Assembly: GCA_964017145.1 (NCBI GenBank)
Contig: OZ024840.1
Location: forward strand, 4,154,001-4,218,000
DNA: 64,000 nt
Direction: 5' to 3'
Origin: Agrocybe praecox
Lineage: Eukaryota > Basidiomycota > Agaricomycetes > Agaricales > Agrocybaceae
The number at the start of each line of letters is the position of its first letter. Positions within the stretch are counted from its first letter, which is position 1. A program made the translations under genes and the position numbers. The notes beneath the pieces are model-generated. The model did no database searches and was not told where the DNA came from. It saw only the letters and a program-made list of their open reading frames with translations. Of the stretch, positions 36,321 to 50,524 are shown piece after piece.

Positions 36321-39300
36321 AGTAATATGTAACCTGCATGTAACCGTTAGGATAATTTTTGGATTGATATATCTGTAGTTTTAAAATCTCACTAACTATT
36401 CTAATATGTATATACTTAATGTACAGAACATGATCGATTGAAGAGGAATGGGGTTTAATATACATCGTCGTTTTTAAGACACTCGCCTAGTAAGTAGCTT
36501 GGGACGGGCATTTTCCATTTTTACATCCGGGCGACCATCGTATTCAATTAACGAATAATGCAAGCCATCTTTGTCTGAATGGCTTGCGTGTTCGACGTGT
36601 CAAGAACCTTTTGGAGCCTGAGTTGATTCGGTCCGCTGGTTTGGTAGGTCGCCTCGGCGAGCTAAGTGTTTGATTGCGAATTTATTTTTTCGAGGAAGAC
36701 TCGCAATCGTCCCAGGGGTTACTATTTGAAAATTCCATTCATGTGCAATTTGTGATATGGACGAAGCTGATTTGATTTATTCTCGGTGTATTAGAGAGCT
36801 CTGGTAAACTTTCTCTCAGTGGCGTCCAAATTCTCCGCAGAGCTCTCGGATCTTCGTGTATCTCTGTAGGAAATTTGTTATACAAAAGAAAGCAATGTTC
36901 TCCAGTTTTTATATTTGCGCTTCGCTGGCTGCCGTAGAACTTCTGATGTTCCTCAATCTCAAAGCGAAAGGCAGTGCAATCCTTGCTTCTGGGCCTGTAA
37001 AGAGTGTTTAAATATATCGCTGTGTCCTGAGGCATGCTCGTCAAAAATACATTAGAAGTTCTATTTTATATCTTCTAGGGACTTTTTATAGCTCGCTCAG
37101 TCTAATATCAGGCCTTTGGGCTCCTCGGTATCATTACTTTGATGTCATATAATATAGGAGGTACATGTCGAGCCTCAAGCTTCAAGTTCAACAGATTTGA
37201 AATGTAAGTGTATCCACGGCGCCGTGGTCGAACCGATAGGAAGTAAAGTATCTTCCCATGAGCTGTCCGTTGTTTCTAATCGGTGTCACCTCTTTCGATG
37301 GAGTTCCTCGCAATGCACATTTCTCATGGTCATCTTTGACAATCGAGCTTCCTCGAAGTTCTATTTTGAACGTGAGAAATATTTACGTAACTGATGGTAA
37401 ATCAATCAAGCCGAAAGCGGGTTCGCTTAAATCGCGAAGCGAACTTGTCTCTGTACTTCTATGACGATCTGTCCTTTTGGCTTGGGGCAACATGGTGGAT
37501 TCATATGGCCACTGCTCGCACGACCAGAGCGTGAGATGCCAAGTGGCTTGAAGAATTCGTCCGCTGAGGACGCGAGGGGACTTCGGCACGCGTTGTCTCT
37601 GTCTGCGTGAACCGGAACCATCCTGTTGGTGCGCACTGCGTGCTTCGGCGGCGTTCTTGTCCCATGTCGATATGCACTCCCATCTTGGGGCTATTTCCTG
37701 CTCGGATAAGGTTGAATGTCATAACTTGCAGCACAAAACTCGTTCAATATAACTCGGCGTGACATGGGCAACGTTCAAATTCGCGGATACATTTTTGGCC
37801 AATTTACACAGGTCTCTAAAACTGTGCACGAATCAATGTCTTCACCACTCTTTCGGATTGTTTCCATTTGTCTTTTAGTTTGTCTTCTAGCTTCTACAGG
37901 GTACGCTCTCTCCAATTTCACACTTCTGTTTGACACTCCATTATCTCACCATGCAGTATTAGGAAACGAGTTGTGGGGCGAACCGTTATGAATCGGTCTC
38001 TCAGCGCTCAGCTCGCTCGTTTATACACAGCCGCGTGGACGAATCACGTACCAGCGATCGTATGGACTGGATGGACTTCTGAAAATGGCCGAAGACTAGA
38101 GAATACGCGGCATTTTCTGTGTGATAGAGCCATCTGATAAGGTATGCATGGACGGACTCCAGCTGTGGCTCGTCAGCCGAAGAAGGCTGATAGAAACGAT
38201 TCGCAGGGAGTTTCGGACTGTGTTCAAGGAACTATAGAAGCCAATTAATGGGCAAATATGGGGAAACACATGATACCCCGCCGGCTCGTCATGGTATACC
38301 CGCTGAGGCGTTAATTTAACCCTCAGGTTTGTTTAAAAGAAGAAACGGAGCAGCTGACAGTCAGTGGTGATCACTGCACTGACAGTCCTTGGTAAGATGC
38401 GAGCGTTTGTGGTCATCAACCTGAATAATAATCATAATCTTCCTAAACAGCGTTTCTTCGGTTACAGTATACTCATAGAGGCGTGTACTAAGCATCGTCT
38501 ACTATCCCGCTCGCAGGTTATCAAGGCAATGATAGCCTGCAATTTGCGCCTTCCCGTTGCTCGGAAACTGTTTCTAGCAGAGCTGCAGCTGAAAGGGTCA
38601 TTTTTGTCCCCCTTGTTGCGATGTCATTTTTCTCCGAAATCATTTGAATCGATTGTACGTCTTTTTGATACTTATCACTCAAGAATTCATCCCATAAAGT
38701 CTAGATATCATATTAATTACCCCGGCATCATGAGGTGGTAATCTCTCAAATTGTGCTGGATGCCTTACCGAAGATAAGGAAGCGAATTTACAATCTGGGA
38801 TATTTCACAGTTTCGCGGGAGAAGCCATGTCTGATTGCGTATGTTTATCTGTTTTTGGATTTTTACGGGATTTGCGTTTTTTATTTCCGAGGGTTTACGA
38901 CATGACATTCCAACTTTACCTGTGTTCCTGGTGTTCCTGAGTGTCAGGTGAGTGAGTGCTCTTTAGTGCTCGAACTTAGCAGCACGCTACTTATATGCTA
39001 TGTTTTGCGATTGTCAAGGACCTTGCATAAGGCGCAAAGCCGAGAGGGCATGGGCAAGGACAAATGGGCAAGATGTACCTCCCCATCGCGCTCTAAGACT
39101 CTTGGCTCACTCTACTCGCGTCCTCATAAGTTGCAATCCCACCTCGATTCAAGTGAATGCAACCTGTGCGGGTCATGTTATATGTTTCGTATCGGACAAC
39201 GTTCTCCATGAATGTTTATGGCGATTACATTGAGTTGGTTGTATAATTCAATCTGATTACTACCAAAAAACTAATGCTAATTGTGTTACAGAATCTGCAT

Positions 39301-39831
39301 GACCCTTTACGTTAATTACCCTTATCAGCCGTCGCCTGTAATGATGGAATATGACTTTTCGACCAACATTGTCATGTCAAAGTATGCCAGCAACTACCCT
39401 GCCCATGCTACACCCGTTCCAATGGCTGTTTGTGTCACGACTATACCTTTGACTTATAAGCCTTGCTTAAAATGTTCATATTATCGTGACTCCACGGATC
39501 CGGACCGTCATTATGTACAAACTGCCACTCCTGTCGAATTGGCTATAGACTTTTGACTCGATCTCTCAGGATGTCTTTTTCTTTCGGTTGCGCCAACGCT
39601 GAAAATCATAGTTATATGCGCTTTATTGTGGGATTTTCGAGGCATATTTCAGAAAAGGTTGAAAAGAGGGGCGCAATGGGGGCGCGAATAACCCAGTTTG
39701 GAAAAAACTTGTCCGAAAAAGGAATGTGATCTTTACTTCACAGAAGAATGTCAACCCCGACGTTCTATAAATTAGAAAAAATCTGCCCGACGTTCTTTAC
39801 TCTTAACCACCACAATCCCCTCTCCCTCACA
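36321..39831. other. long stretch with only weak open frames
   Basis: Candidates seen: 36739-37044 (-), about 100 codons with no domain; 38364-38741 (+), 125 codons with no domain; and 39281-39556 (+), 91 codons. None has a recognisable family or convincing neighbouring exons. A signal-peptide-like frame at 37836 is listed separately. The last 100 bases before 39832 are pyrimidine-rich, typical of a fungal promoter and 5' leader. Confidence 0.4.
37836..37991 (+). CDS. possible small secreted peptide
   Basis: A 51-codon frame starts MSSPLFRIVSICLLVCLLAS followed by TGYALS, a plausible cleavable signal peptide (basic n-region, hydrophobic core, small residues at -3/-1). Alternatively a GT-AG intron (37901-37956) could join the leader to a 60-codon open stretch ending at 38136. 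No homologue is known to me, and coding status rests only on the signal-like N terminus. Confidence 0.2.
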   Translation: MSSPLFRIVSICLLVCLLASTGYALSNFTLLFDTPLSHHAVLGNELWGEPL

Positions 39832-42609
39832 ATGGCTCATCCCACCGACGCTCAGCAGTTTGCCACAGTCTACGACCCCAATCCTCCTCGTACCCGACAA
39901 CCCTCAGGCCTTTTGGGCTCTATTTGGGCTCCTCAACCACAGCCATCTGATACGACGTGGCCGAGGACGCTGGACTCCTTTTCCAGAGTCGCGGAAAGAG
40001 ACGCAGAGCAATTCTCTCGCTGCGATACTCGCAATGGTGCTTTTCAGCCCATCATCAGTCGAGAGGACGTCTTTGGTCCTCAACCCACCCAGAATGTCAA
40101 CAGAGAAATCGGCGCAATCGGAGATGGAAGGAAGAAAAACAGCCCTGACTACGATGACAAGGTTAGCTTTTTGCTTTTTTTTTTCTATCGATAAATTTTT
40201 TGATACGAGTTTGTTTTGCTTTGTAGCAACACGTCGAGCAGTTGCTGAGGACGTTGAACTTGAACTCCCCCGCTCCGTTTTCTGGTCACCATCAGGCAGC
40301 GCATTTGCCTCTGAGCGTTGATGCCTCCCCAAACTCTCCGGATTTTTCCCCCGCTTCTGTATCATCAGCACTGCTAACCCCGACTGATCTTTCCCCCAGT
40401 GGAAGATCCTTTGACGTCAAACTTCACTCTCCTTACGAACACGGCCATCCTGGCTATTCATATGTCAATCAACAGCCCCTCACATTTGAGAACAACTCGC
40501 CTGCTAAAAATCAAGAAGCTATTGCGACCGCAAACTTTTCGGCATCCCGCCCTCCTCTTGCGCATTTGAACCACCTGCGCCATCAACCAGCAGCTAGTAG
40601 CAATGCCAACTTGCCTTTTTTCGAACCTTTTACGGAGCCCCCTACACCCGCCCCTATTGCTAACCAGCATATCCAATCTTTATCTCAATCTGATATGGCG
40701 CACTCGCTTTACAATTCTCCATCGCCCCGTCGTACAGACACTGGGCGCATTCCACCTATGGATTGGAGATTGAACCTGAACCAACAATCTCATCTAGCTC
40801 AGCAACAAGCTACCCTCCCCACTGACTGGCGTCATTCCGCTGCTGAGAAGCCTGTGGCGTCTGACTTTAATTTTGGTGTCACTCAAGGTCAAGAAGAGCA
40901 CCTACGATCTTCCTTTGTCTATCAACAACAGTCTTCTACATCTCAATCATTTCAAAGCTCACATGAAGTACGTTCCTTATTATATTTTATCTCACATATG
41001 CTCATATATGCGCTATATGTAGCCCATAAACTTTCTTTCACTGCTTCATCCTTCATCTTCTCCTCCTTACCATGTTTTCGTGGCTCGCATCATCAAGTCT
41101 TCTGATCAACAAGCCTCGATCTTCCTCCAGCAAAAATTGAAGGTCGCCGATCTCGAAGAACGGGCCAAGATCGTGGACGCTATATGTGCCCGTGGTTTCG
41201 AAATGATGGCTCATCGGTTAGTACCTTCGTTGTGATTTAATTTACATACTAAAGCTTATACAGATTCGGGAACTGGGCTGTCCAAAGGTGCCTAGAAGCG
41301 GCATCTACTCCCGAAGAAAGGCGCAAAATTGTCTCTTGTATGCGGTACGTTGAAGCATAATTTTCATTAAACTGTGATTAATTATCATTTTTAGCGGACG
41401 TATTGTTGACTTGGCTACAAACTGCTATGGGTGCCATGTATTGCAAAAAGCTCTGGATTGCGAAGAAGACATTCGCCTTCTCATCGTCTCTGAGCTCCTC
41501 CTAGGTGATCCGGCTCAGACTTTGGTTAACAAGCATGCTTCACACGTCTGGAGTAAAGTAAGCATCCATTTATCTACGCTTTCGATCTTACATTGACGGT
41601 TTCTTAGATCATGGAGCTTTCTTGGACTCCTCCTGCCCCTCCTATCTTTACATAGTATGTTTCACATCTCTCCGATAGATTTTTGCTCATAATTGACTTT
41701 CCAGCGTCAATAAGTCCTTGAAAGGAAAATGGGCTGCGCTCGCTTGTCATGAAACTGGATCCCTTGTTGTCCAGGTAAGTTCTTACATCTATATAAAGGG
41801 ATTATACTTACGGTCATATTTTAGCATGCCTTTGAAAACCTGGAGGCCGATGCCAAAGACGGCATTGTGGACGAATTGCTTGGTCATGGATTCGCCGTCT
41901 TTAGCGAAGTAACGAAAAACCAATGGGGATCGTACTGCATCCAACACAGTGAGTACTTTCTTGTTTTTTTATTCGTCAGGGGCTGTAACTAACTGGCTTC
42001 GAGTTCTTGAGCATGGATCGGAGAAGCACAAGCGCATGACCCTCGATCACCTGTTGGACGGTCTCCTCGAGTTCGCCACGAACGAGCAAGGATCCAAGTC
42101 CGTCACCAAGGCACTGAAGGAAGGGAACTCGGACACACTCGACAAGGTGGTCAGGCGCATGTGCGAGCCTGCTAAAGGGTAAGTCGTATAGCTTGTTGGT
42201 TTGATATACGAGTGATACGATCATTGCATTATTTTAGCGCCCGCCGCGCCATGATCGTGGACTTGGCCTTGTCGGTCACGGGAAGCCAATTGATCGCCAA
42301 TGTCTTGCCCACCGTAAGGCGCCATTTTCGTCCGCTGTCTCGTCGTTCGCTAACAGGTCCTTCTACAGGCTGATAAGGATCAACGTGCCCTTCTCTACGA
42401 GTGCATCAGAGGCCACATTGTCACCCTTCGAGGATGCAAAACTGGCTCCAAGGTTATCTGGCTTTTGTGAGTGCATTTTCCCGTTCTTCAGTGTACGCCC
42501 TTTGCTCATTCTATTTTAGCGATAGAATGGCAAGTTTGAAAAATATTGAAGTCCCAAAATTTTATTAATGATGAATGTGATCTTTCAGCGCGCTTACTAT
42601 GGATATTAA
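39832..42609 (+). CDS. Pumilio/PUF-family RNA-binding protein
   Basis: Thirteen exons join in frame to 709 residues. The N-terminal third (exons 1-2, to 40967) is disordered, rich in Ser/Pro/Gln. The Pumilio repeats follow: RFGNWAVQRCLEAA, TNCYGCHVLQKAL, NKHASHVWSK, HETGSLVVQHAFE, NQWGSYCIQHILEH, NEQGSKSVTKAL, VTGSQLIANVLPT and CKTGSKVIWLFDRM. Each carries the three-residue RNA-contact pattern of PUF repeats. Such proteins bind 3' UTRs in the cytoplasm and repress or localise mRNAs. Exon 12 is only 10 nt (42520-42529); the next intron starts with GC (42530-42588, GCAAGT...CAG). The last exon gives RAYYGY. The start ATG at 39832 has a good CACAATGG context. Confidence 0.9.
42520..42529 (+). 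other. 10-nt microexon of the PUF gene
   Basis: Bases C GAT AGA ATG complete the Phe codon of LF and encode DRM. The exon sits between TTTTAG and a GC donor (GCAAGT). Including it restores WLFDRM-RAYYGY; skipping it would break the frame. Confidence 0.75.
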
Positions 42610-44264
42610 ATCTATTCGACGTTTCCAGCAACTCCTCGTTTTCCAGGACCCTGACGACATCGTCAAAGCATCATCGCCAAAAGCTTCTCATCTCAATATT
42701 GTCTTGGAACTATCTCTCGCGCCCATATTGGCCGCAGCAAAAATATATCTTAGTCACACCCGGAAGGCGTAATCTTCAGCCAGCTCTGTCAAAATCTTCT
42801 CTACGCACATCAAGCATCCAGCATCCATCACTTATGCATCCTTCGCAACTCGGAATATCAGCATCTCATTAAACAAATCAACTGTGGCTTATTCGGTCGT
42901 AAATGCTTTCGCTTTTATTTGATGTCAAGCAAGTATCATACATTTTATTTTTCTCTGCAAAACATTTCTCTTCTGTCCCATTCTACCATCATCACCCTTC
43001 TATGCTTTGTCTTTAAATTCTTGCATTCGCAATTTTATTGTCATCAATCCGTCATTTGAATTCCTATATCCCCTCTCCTTTGAACCTTCGCATTGCACAA
43101 TGTTTCGATGACTCTTCCCTATAGATAACTCGCATATTTCATGGACTACTTGAATCATTTTGCACTTTATCCGTCGCTTTCATGTTGCTCAGATTTGGTA
43201 CATACTATCTCACATTCTTTTTTGCATGACAACAGAATATTCCGTCGGATCTTTGAATCCAAAATATATCGATTTGCATTTTAAAGTTACTCTCGGAAGA
43301 AAGCTGCTTTGCTGGCATCATTGAAGGTGACGGAACTTGCACTTGCGCAACGGAACTATTTATGATGTTCCGTCTTTCATTTCACGACGGTTGATGCGTA
43401 CCAAAATTCCGGACTTTAAAAAAACTCGGAGTAACAGTATCTAAGATATCTATCTGTCTACGTATGTGCAACATAACGTATGATTACACAGGACCGAGAT
43501 ATCTCCGGAGCACGGCATTGAGTCGAGCGGCCAACTATGTGTCTATAATAGCACAGACGCCAGTGCCAATTGTGAGCCGCGGTTCGGGGAAATCCAAGAA
43601 AGGTGTTTATGTTCTCACCAGCTGCAAACATGTCCAAGGTTGGACATGTCAGCACACCGACGATTTACCCCCACCGGCGCGCTGTGACCACAAGGAGTCC
43701 ATGGTTATTTTGGCTAGCAGGAAACGCATCATGGCTTGAACTCCGCTACGGTTGATAGAGAGGTTCTTTGTCTCGGAGTCAGATGATGTTTTTTCTCTTT
43801 GCCTTTCCAACTTAGTGTTGCCAGCAGATATGGCGAAGTGGATGTTAGTTTCGGGGTAACGTCTTCTGAGGTATAACACGGTGAAGCAACGCTTGTGTGC
43901 TTCTGACAGAAAAAAGTGTGATAGCGAGGTATGCCGTACGTGCTGTGATATGTACGGCTTCTTGCACTCCCGGAGCGGAGAGGTAGAGATTGACGATTGA
44001 ATGCCCTTTCTTCGAAAGACCCGGAGGCCATGCAAGATGATGATGATGTTACTGTCGTTGATTTTTGTGCAACTTCTTTTCGACCGTTTCCTCGAAGCCA
44101 TGATGCAACGACGCGATCATGCTGTTTTGGAAAATTGACAGCATACGCGCATGGCATGGGTGAATGGGTGGGTAATGCGCGCCATACTGTGATATGACAT
44201 GTGCAGCATGTGCAAATTCTAGAGCGCAGGCAGAGAACAAAAATGCGGAGTTCTCCTTCCACTC
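42610..44264. other. intergenic region after the PUF gene
   Basis: The first 500 bases are T-rich and are likely the PUF 3' UTR. Frames at 43464-44262 on both strands have no recognisable domain; a minus-strand open frame at 43729-44262 is Ser-rich with no family features. No gene is supported. Confidence 0.4.
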
Positions 44265-45218
44265 TCAGAAATTGAGGTCTTCATTCGTGACTGGCTTCTT
44301 GAATCCAGAACTGTCGATTTTCCAGACAGGGATCGAGGAGCCGGGAGCCACGCGAGAGAGTGATGCAGTAATGTCTTTGTCCACGTCCATGTTGGCATCT
44401 TCACCTGGAGAAGTGTCCAAGGCTGCTGCTTCTGACGAGCGCAATCTCGGACGCACGCCGAGCGACGAGCAGAGGACCTTGTATCGCGAACGAATCTGGC
44501 GGAAGAGTTTGGCAACATCTAGGTCGGCAGATGCGGGGTCCGAGGCAGATGGATTTACGCGTGGAAATTGGGAGATGGCATCTAGTAGGATGCGAATGTG
44601 TTGTGATGCACGGCTGGTCAGACGATCGGAGTTAGTTCGTGGTTTCTCTATAGAAAGAAAGAAAGAAAGGGAAATGTAGATGGAGAAAATGGATGGAATA
44701 CGGACGGTGGATGTTCTATTTTGTCTGATTTATTTCCAGAGGCAAAAAAATAGAACAGAAAGATAGAAAAAATAGGACAGAAAAAGATAGAAAAAATAGA
44801 ACAGAAAAAGTGACGCATTTACATATGCTCGATTCAAATGAGCATATGAGGCGGCCGTAAGGATAACGAGATATAAAGTTGAAGCGCACGATGAATTCTT
44901 ATCCAGCATATGGAATTGGATGAAAGAATGGACACTTACTCGTCCTCTCGTGATTGTTTGATGAGTATTGCCCGCCATGTCAGAGCGAAACCCTCGTAGT
45001 ACCCGAGTTCCTCCCACATCTCAAAACCCTGTTCTCGACCGAGGGCTCTTCCTTCAATTAGCCCGTGTATGCGACCGTGTTCGAAACCATCTTGGTATCC
45101 GGTATCATAGAACCTGTGGAACAGAATCAGATGCCTAGAAGCCATTTGTGATATGCAGATGGATGACCTACGATTGTTCAACATGCACTAGAGATTCGAG
45201 ATCGAAGTCGTTTGACAT
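44265..45218 (-). CDS. LTO1: LTO1 homologue (Yae1-LTO1 complex, Fe-S cluster delivery to ABCE1/Rli1)
   Basis: Three exons (45218-45172, 45113-44940, 44613-44265) give 189 residues. The start MSNDFDLESLVHVEQS leads into the Yae1/LTO1 deca-GX3 region: FYDTGYQDGFEHGRIHGLIE followed by GRALGREQGFEMWEELGYYE and GFALTWRAIL. The C-terminal part has QHIRILLDAISQFPRVNP and LFRQIRSRYKVLCSSLGVRP, as in LTO1 proteins. LTO1 with Yae1 serves as an adaptor that lets the cytosolic Fe-S machinery load the ribosome-recycling ATPase Rli1/ABCE1. Intron 2 is long (326 nt) and carries an A-rich tandem repeat. The acceptor at 44614 was chosen because nearer AG sites break the frame. The gene is divergent from the GON7-like gene, with 227 bp between starts. 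Confidence 0.8.
44745..44815. repeat. A-rich tandem repeat in an LTO1 intron
   Basis: About three and a half units of AAAAAATAGAACAGAAAGAT-like sequence with small variations lie inside intron 2 of LTO1. Confidence 0.6.
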
Positions 45219-45445
45219 TGTTTAAATTACCTGTGGTGATATGTCTGGGAGTTGAAGTTATGCGATTGACCGCGACTTCACTGTTCAGAGAAAAGATGGA
45301 AACAATTTGCAAATCATGTTCGGCAAAGAATCTTATCTGTTTTGTTTGTACTTGATGTGCCGAAGCTTCTGTGATTGCTCGCGCCATCGTCTCCAACGAC
45401 GTCGACCTAGTAGCAACTTGCAAGTACTCTCCACAATAGACAACG

Positions 45446-45736
45446 ATGGCATCAACTATCAAGATCACATATGATTTGAAGCCCCCTGCATCTGTAGCTG
45501 CTGGAGACAAGCCGACACAAAAAACGCAAGAGTTCCCTATTTCTTCAGCAAGCGATTCGAATACAGATTTTTATACCGCCATGCGAAGTTCACTGGAGGC
45601 AGCAAGGAATCAGGTTGGAGATGAGCTCACGGCTTGGAGGGATATCGTTGGCAAGGCGGAATTGAACAAGGAGCCTAAAAAAGTTGTTAGTGAGGAAGAT
45701 GAAGAGGAAGAGGTAGAGGACGAAGAGCAAGTTTAA
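45446..45736 (+). CDS. GON7: GON7-like EKC/KEOPS complex subunit
   Basis: This single-exon gene encodes 96 residues. It starts MASTIKITYDLKPPAS, continues DFYTAMRSSLEAARNQVGDE and LTAWRDIVGKAE, and ends in an acidic tail EEDEEEEVEDEEQV. The length, N-terminal beta-like segment, central helix pair and acidic end fit fungal GON7, the small KEOPS subunit that supports tRNA t6A modification and telomere maintenance. GON7 diverges quickly, so the assignment is by overall layout. It is divergent from LTO1 and convergent with uL2m (200 bp between stops). Confidence 0.5.
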   Translation: MASTIKITYDLKPPASVAAGDKPTQKTQEFPISSASDSNTDFYTAMRSSLEAARNQVGDELTAWRDIVGKAELNKEPKKVVSEEDEEEEVEDEEQV

Positions 45737-45936
45737 AATGTGCTGTGTTGTGCCCTCCGATGATGATGGGAAAAACAGGTCAGTACGACGAATGGAATAT
45801 AGGTAAAGTTGTATGTCTTCTCAGTAGGTCCTTCACATCAATTGACTGGGTTTCTCGCGATAGAAGGTGTATTAAGCAAGATTAAATATTTGGAGTGGAA
45901 GAGGACAGGGAGATTCGGTATGGAGAATGATGCGGT

Positions 45937-47235
45937 TTATGCTAGGCCCTTCTTTTCTTTTCCTCTGGGACGCTCGCGAACAACCATCTTGTTGCTGTTC
46001 TTTGGTCCCTTGGGGCCTGGCTTTCTCGTCCTAGTACCCTTTGTACCCCAGCCCCAAACAGAAACGGGATGTTTGTTGGACTTGGATTTACCACGTCCAC
46101 CTCCATGAGGATGGTCATTGCTGATCGAATAACATATAAATTATCGGAGCAAATGAGAGAACAGGGTGAATACGTACGCGTTCATGGCAACACCACGTAC
46201 TGAAGGTCGGATGCCTAGCCAGCGAGAACGACCAGCTTTACCCAGCGATCGGTTTTTCCATAAGGGATTGCTGACTTTTCCGATGGTGGCACAACAGTCG
46301 CGTAGGACTTTGCGCACTTCACCACTTTGCAGTCGGACCTGGACGTATTTCGCGCCTTCTTCGACTGCGACAACTTGCCCGAATGAACCTGCAGAACGGC
46401 ATAGAATGCCAGGTCCTTGAGGAGAAAGAGAGACAGTGTTGATGACTGTGCCCGGGGGAATTAGGTGAAGAGGAAGGACGTTTCCGGGTTTGAGAGTCAT
46501 TGAGTGAAGCAGACCAAGGGCAAGATTCTGGTCTGAAGCTTCTGATGCGCGTTCTGCTGCTGCCTCGTCGTCCTCGTTTTCGTCTTGCTTGCTAGCCTTT
46601 TTCCGTACAGAGGTGTTGCCTAGCTTCTTCACCCCATAAGCGGCAAGGAAGTCGGAAGGGATTCCCTGTCTGAAGCTTCGAACTTCATCCCCTGCGCGGA
46701 GACCTTCCGTGGCAATAATATAGCTCCATTTCTCGGTACCAACAGCTTTGGCATCCCGGTTGTACAAAAGAGCGATATGCGCCGAACGATTGGGGTCGTA
46801 TTCGATACGGACAACATCATGAATGTCAGGTGCTTCTCGTTTGTAATCAAGAACACGTATCCGTTGTCTGTGTCCTCCACCACGGTGTCGGACGGTGATA
46901 TGACCATGCCCATTTCTGCCACCTTTTTTGCGTTTGGCTACAGTTAAAGAACGAAGTGGCCTTCCTTCGTAGATGTGTGGGTTGAGGGGACGTCTAAGAT
47001 GGCGGATACCGGGGGATACAGGCTTGTAGGTCTTGTATAGTTCGGTTCCTCGCGTCAACGCAGCACCCATCTCTGAGGACCTCGTGTTTTTCCAAATTTC
47101 CGTGGCATAGTTGCGTTGCTGGCTAGCAAGGGCAACTAAAGTCGAACGCGTCGCTCTAGAGGTAGACGAAGTTCCTAGTGACGCAAGACATGTTCGAAGC
47201 AGCGCTGAACTGCTACTTCGAACGGAGGATAACAT
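45937..47235 (-). CDS. RML2: mitochondrial large-subunit ribosomal protein uL2m
   Basis: Two exons (47235-46178, 46120-45937) give 413 residues. The first 45 residues are Ser/Arg-rich without acids, a typical mitochondrial presequence. The RNA-binding L2 core follows: [20 protein letters not shown], then [16 protein letters not shown]. The C-terminal KOW-like part has [37 protein letters not shown] and [20 protein letters not shown]. The intron splits the invariant [13 protein letters not shown] motif, whose His is near the peptidyl transferase centre in bacterial L2. A hydrophilic insert ([19 protein letters not shown], near 46560-46620) is not in bacterial L2. The gene is divergent from RVB2, with 140 bp between starts. 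Confidence 0.95.
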
Positions 47236-47375
47236 AGAAAGCGACGAGTTTTGGTGAATTTCGCCGAAAGCGGAAGCGTTGGAATGTCGAGGAGCGGACT
47301 TTTTTGTTTGGCTCCGCTGGCATAACCAAACTCAACACCGACGCGTCTTTCTCTTCTTGTACAAAACTCTCGACC
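47236..47375. promoter_or_regulatory. compact divergent promoter, uL2m/RVB2
   Basis: Only 140 bp separate the two start codons, so one short region must serve both genes. No TATA box is obvious. Bidirectional use is inferred from position. Confidence 0.5.
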
Positions 47376-49239
<1,864 letters not shown>

Positions 49240-50524
49240 ATTTCCCCGCATCAGACCTATTTTTTTACGGTGTTGTAGGTGAGTAGAACTTACTTCGGTT
49301 TTCTTTTCATTGCCGTATGGGCCATTCAGTGAAGCTGATCGCTACCCCAGATGTTCTTGTAATTTGTAGCTTCTTTTTGATTCATTCTCGATATCTCGAC
49401 CAATCGTTCATCGAGGCTTTGTAACGTGTGCGTTTCGGAGGCATGCAAGAACTACGGTTGAATCGCGGGTCAAGACTGTTAAATGTCGAGCTTCGTTAAG
49501 CGTCATATTTGAGCTCTTTCATGTGTTGCGTTGATGCATTCCCAGAAATAACTATATGTGGGCTATTTTCAGTGCTGCGCCGAATACCAAGTACGATTGC
49601 CGTGAACATCGATATAGCCAAGCTACCCAAGGCACTATTAATAAAAACAACGTCAGGCATATGTTTTCTTTCCGGAAGTGGAGAGATGCGGTAACCCCCA
49701 GATGCATGTACAGCTTTAATCAGGTGTGTACGAATGTCTGGGTCAGAGGGCAGTTGTGATACGTCAACTTTCAATCTTTTATTCAGTAAGACCTGTCGTC
49801 ACGTTTCTTCATTTGACTGGAATGAGGTATGACCTATAGTTCCGACAATCTTCCCGCGAAGAGCGGGATCTGGTATGCCGACCGGGTCAGAATCGTGCAG
49901 GTTATTTTCAAGCAATCTTTGTAAGTTTTCACGTCCATCTTCATGACTGCCCGAATGTCATGCTCAAAGATGTATTATTGGCGTAGTGATTGGCCTCCCA
50001 TTCACAAGAGTCGGAGAAGGCGTTTTATGCCCACGGAGCTATGAGGGGACCCAGAGACAGCCTGGAATCTGCTGACTTTGACAATGTTCTCATCCATGTG
50101 GGGAGGAACAGTTCAGTAGCTCGTGCCGTGCCTTTGAGCGTCAGGAAAAACGGCTGACAACAGATACGGTATGCAGCCTTCCCCATCGCCCGACTAGACT
50201 TCTTTTGTTGATTGATTTTGTAAGGCATTCATTCTATTAGATCCTTCCTTACGACCTATCGGCAGAGGTTATTTTTGCACTGTCCGAATGCTGCTGGCAT
50301 TTCTCATCCGGTCCGCTTGGCAAGAGGGATCTTGTATCGTGCATTACCGCATCTTCTCTCCACTATGAGGGGCGTTTTTGAGTACTTAAACGGCGGCTGC
50401 GCGTTCGATTTTAGACATCATCTCCCTCCTGCTTAATTTGCTTTAGCGTCCTCGTTCTCATATAAAGAGACTCCACTTTCAAGTCGTCCCACCACTACTC
50501 ATCCACTCACCGACCACAACAACA
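49240..50524. other. intergenic region with a possible gene relic
   Basis: On the minus strand an open piece near 49840-49990 reads EDGRENLQRLLENNLHDSDP then VGIPDPALRGKIVG, and another near 49500-49770 reads PDIRTHLIKAVHASGGYRIS then FINSALGSLAISMFTAIVLG, a membrane-like segment. They could be two exons of one gene or a relic, but I could not find a start or matching splice phases, and I do not recognise the family. About 50340-50524 has pyrimidine-rich promoter character. Confidence 0.3.

Noticed and set aside
36739..37044. About 100-codon minus-strand frame
   Set aside because: Reads plausibly in places but has no known motif or supporting exon structure.
38364..38741. 125-codon plus-strand open frame
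   Set aside because: No recognisable domain, no leader context, and no adjoining exons; kept only as a weak candidate.
43729..44262. 177-codon minus-strand open frame
   Set aside because: Ser/Arg-rich with no family features, and three other frames here are also open; no supporting introns.
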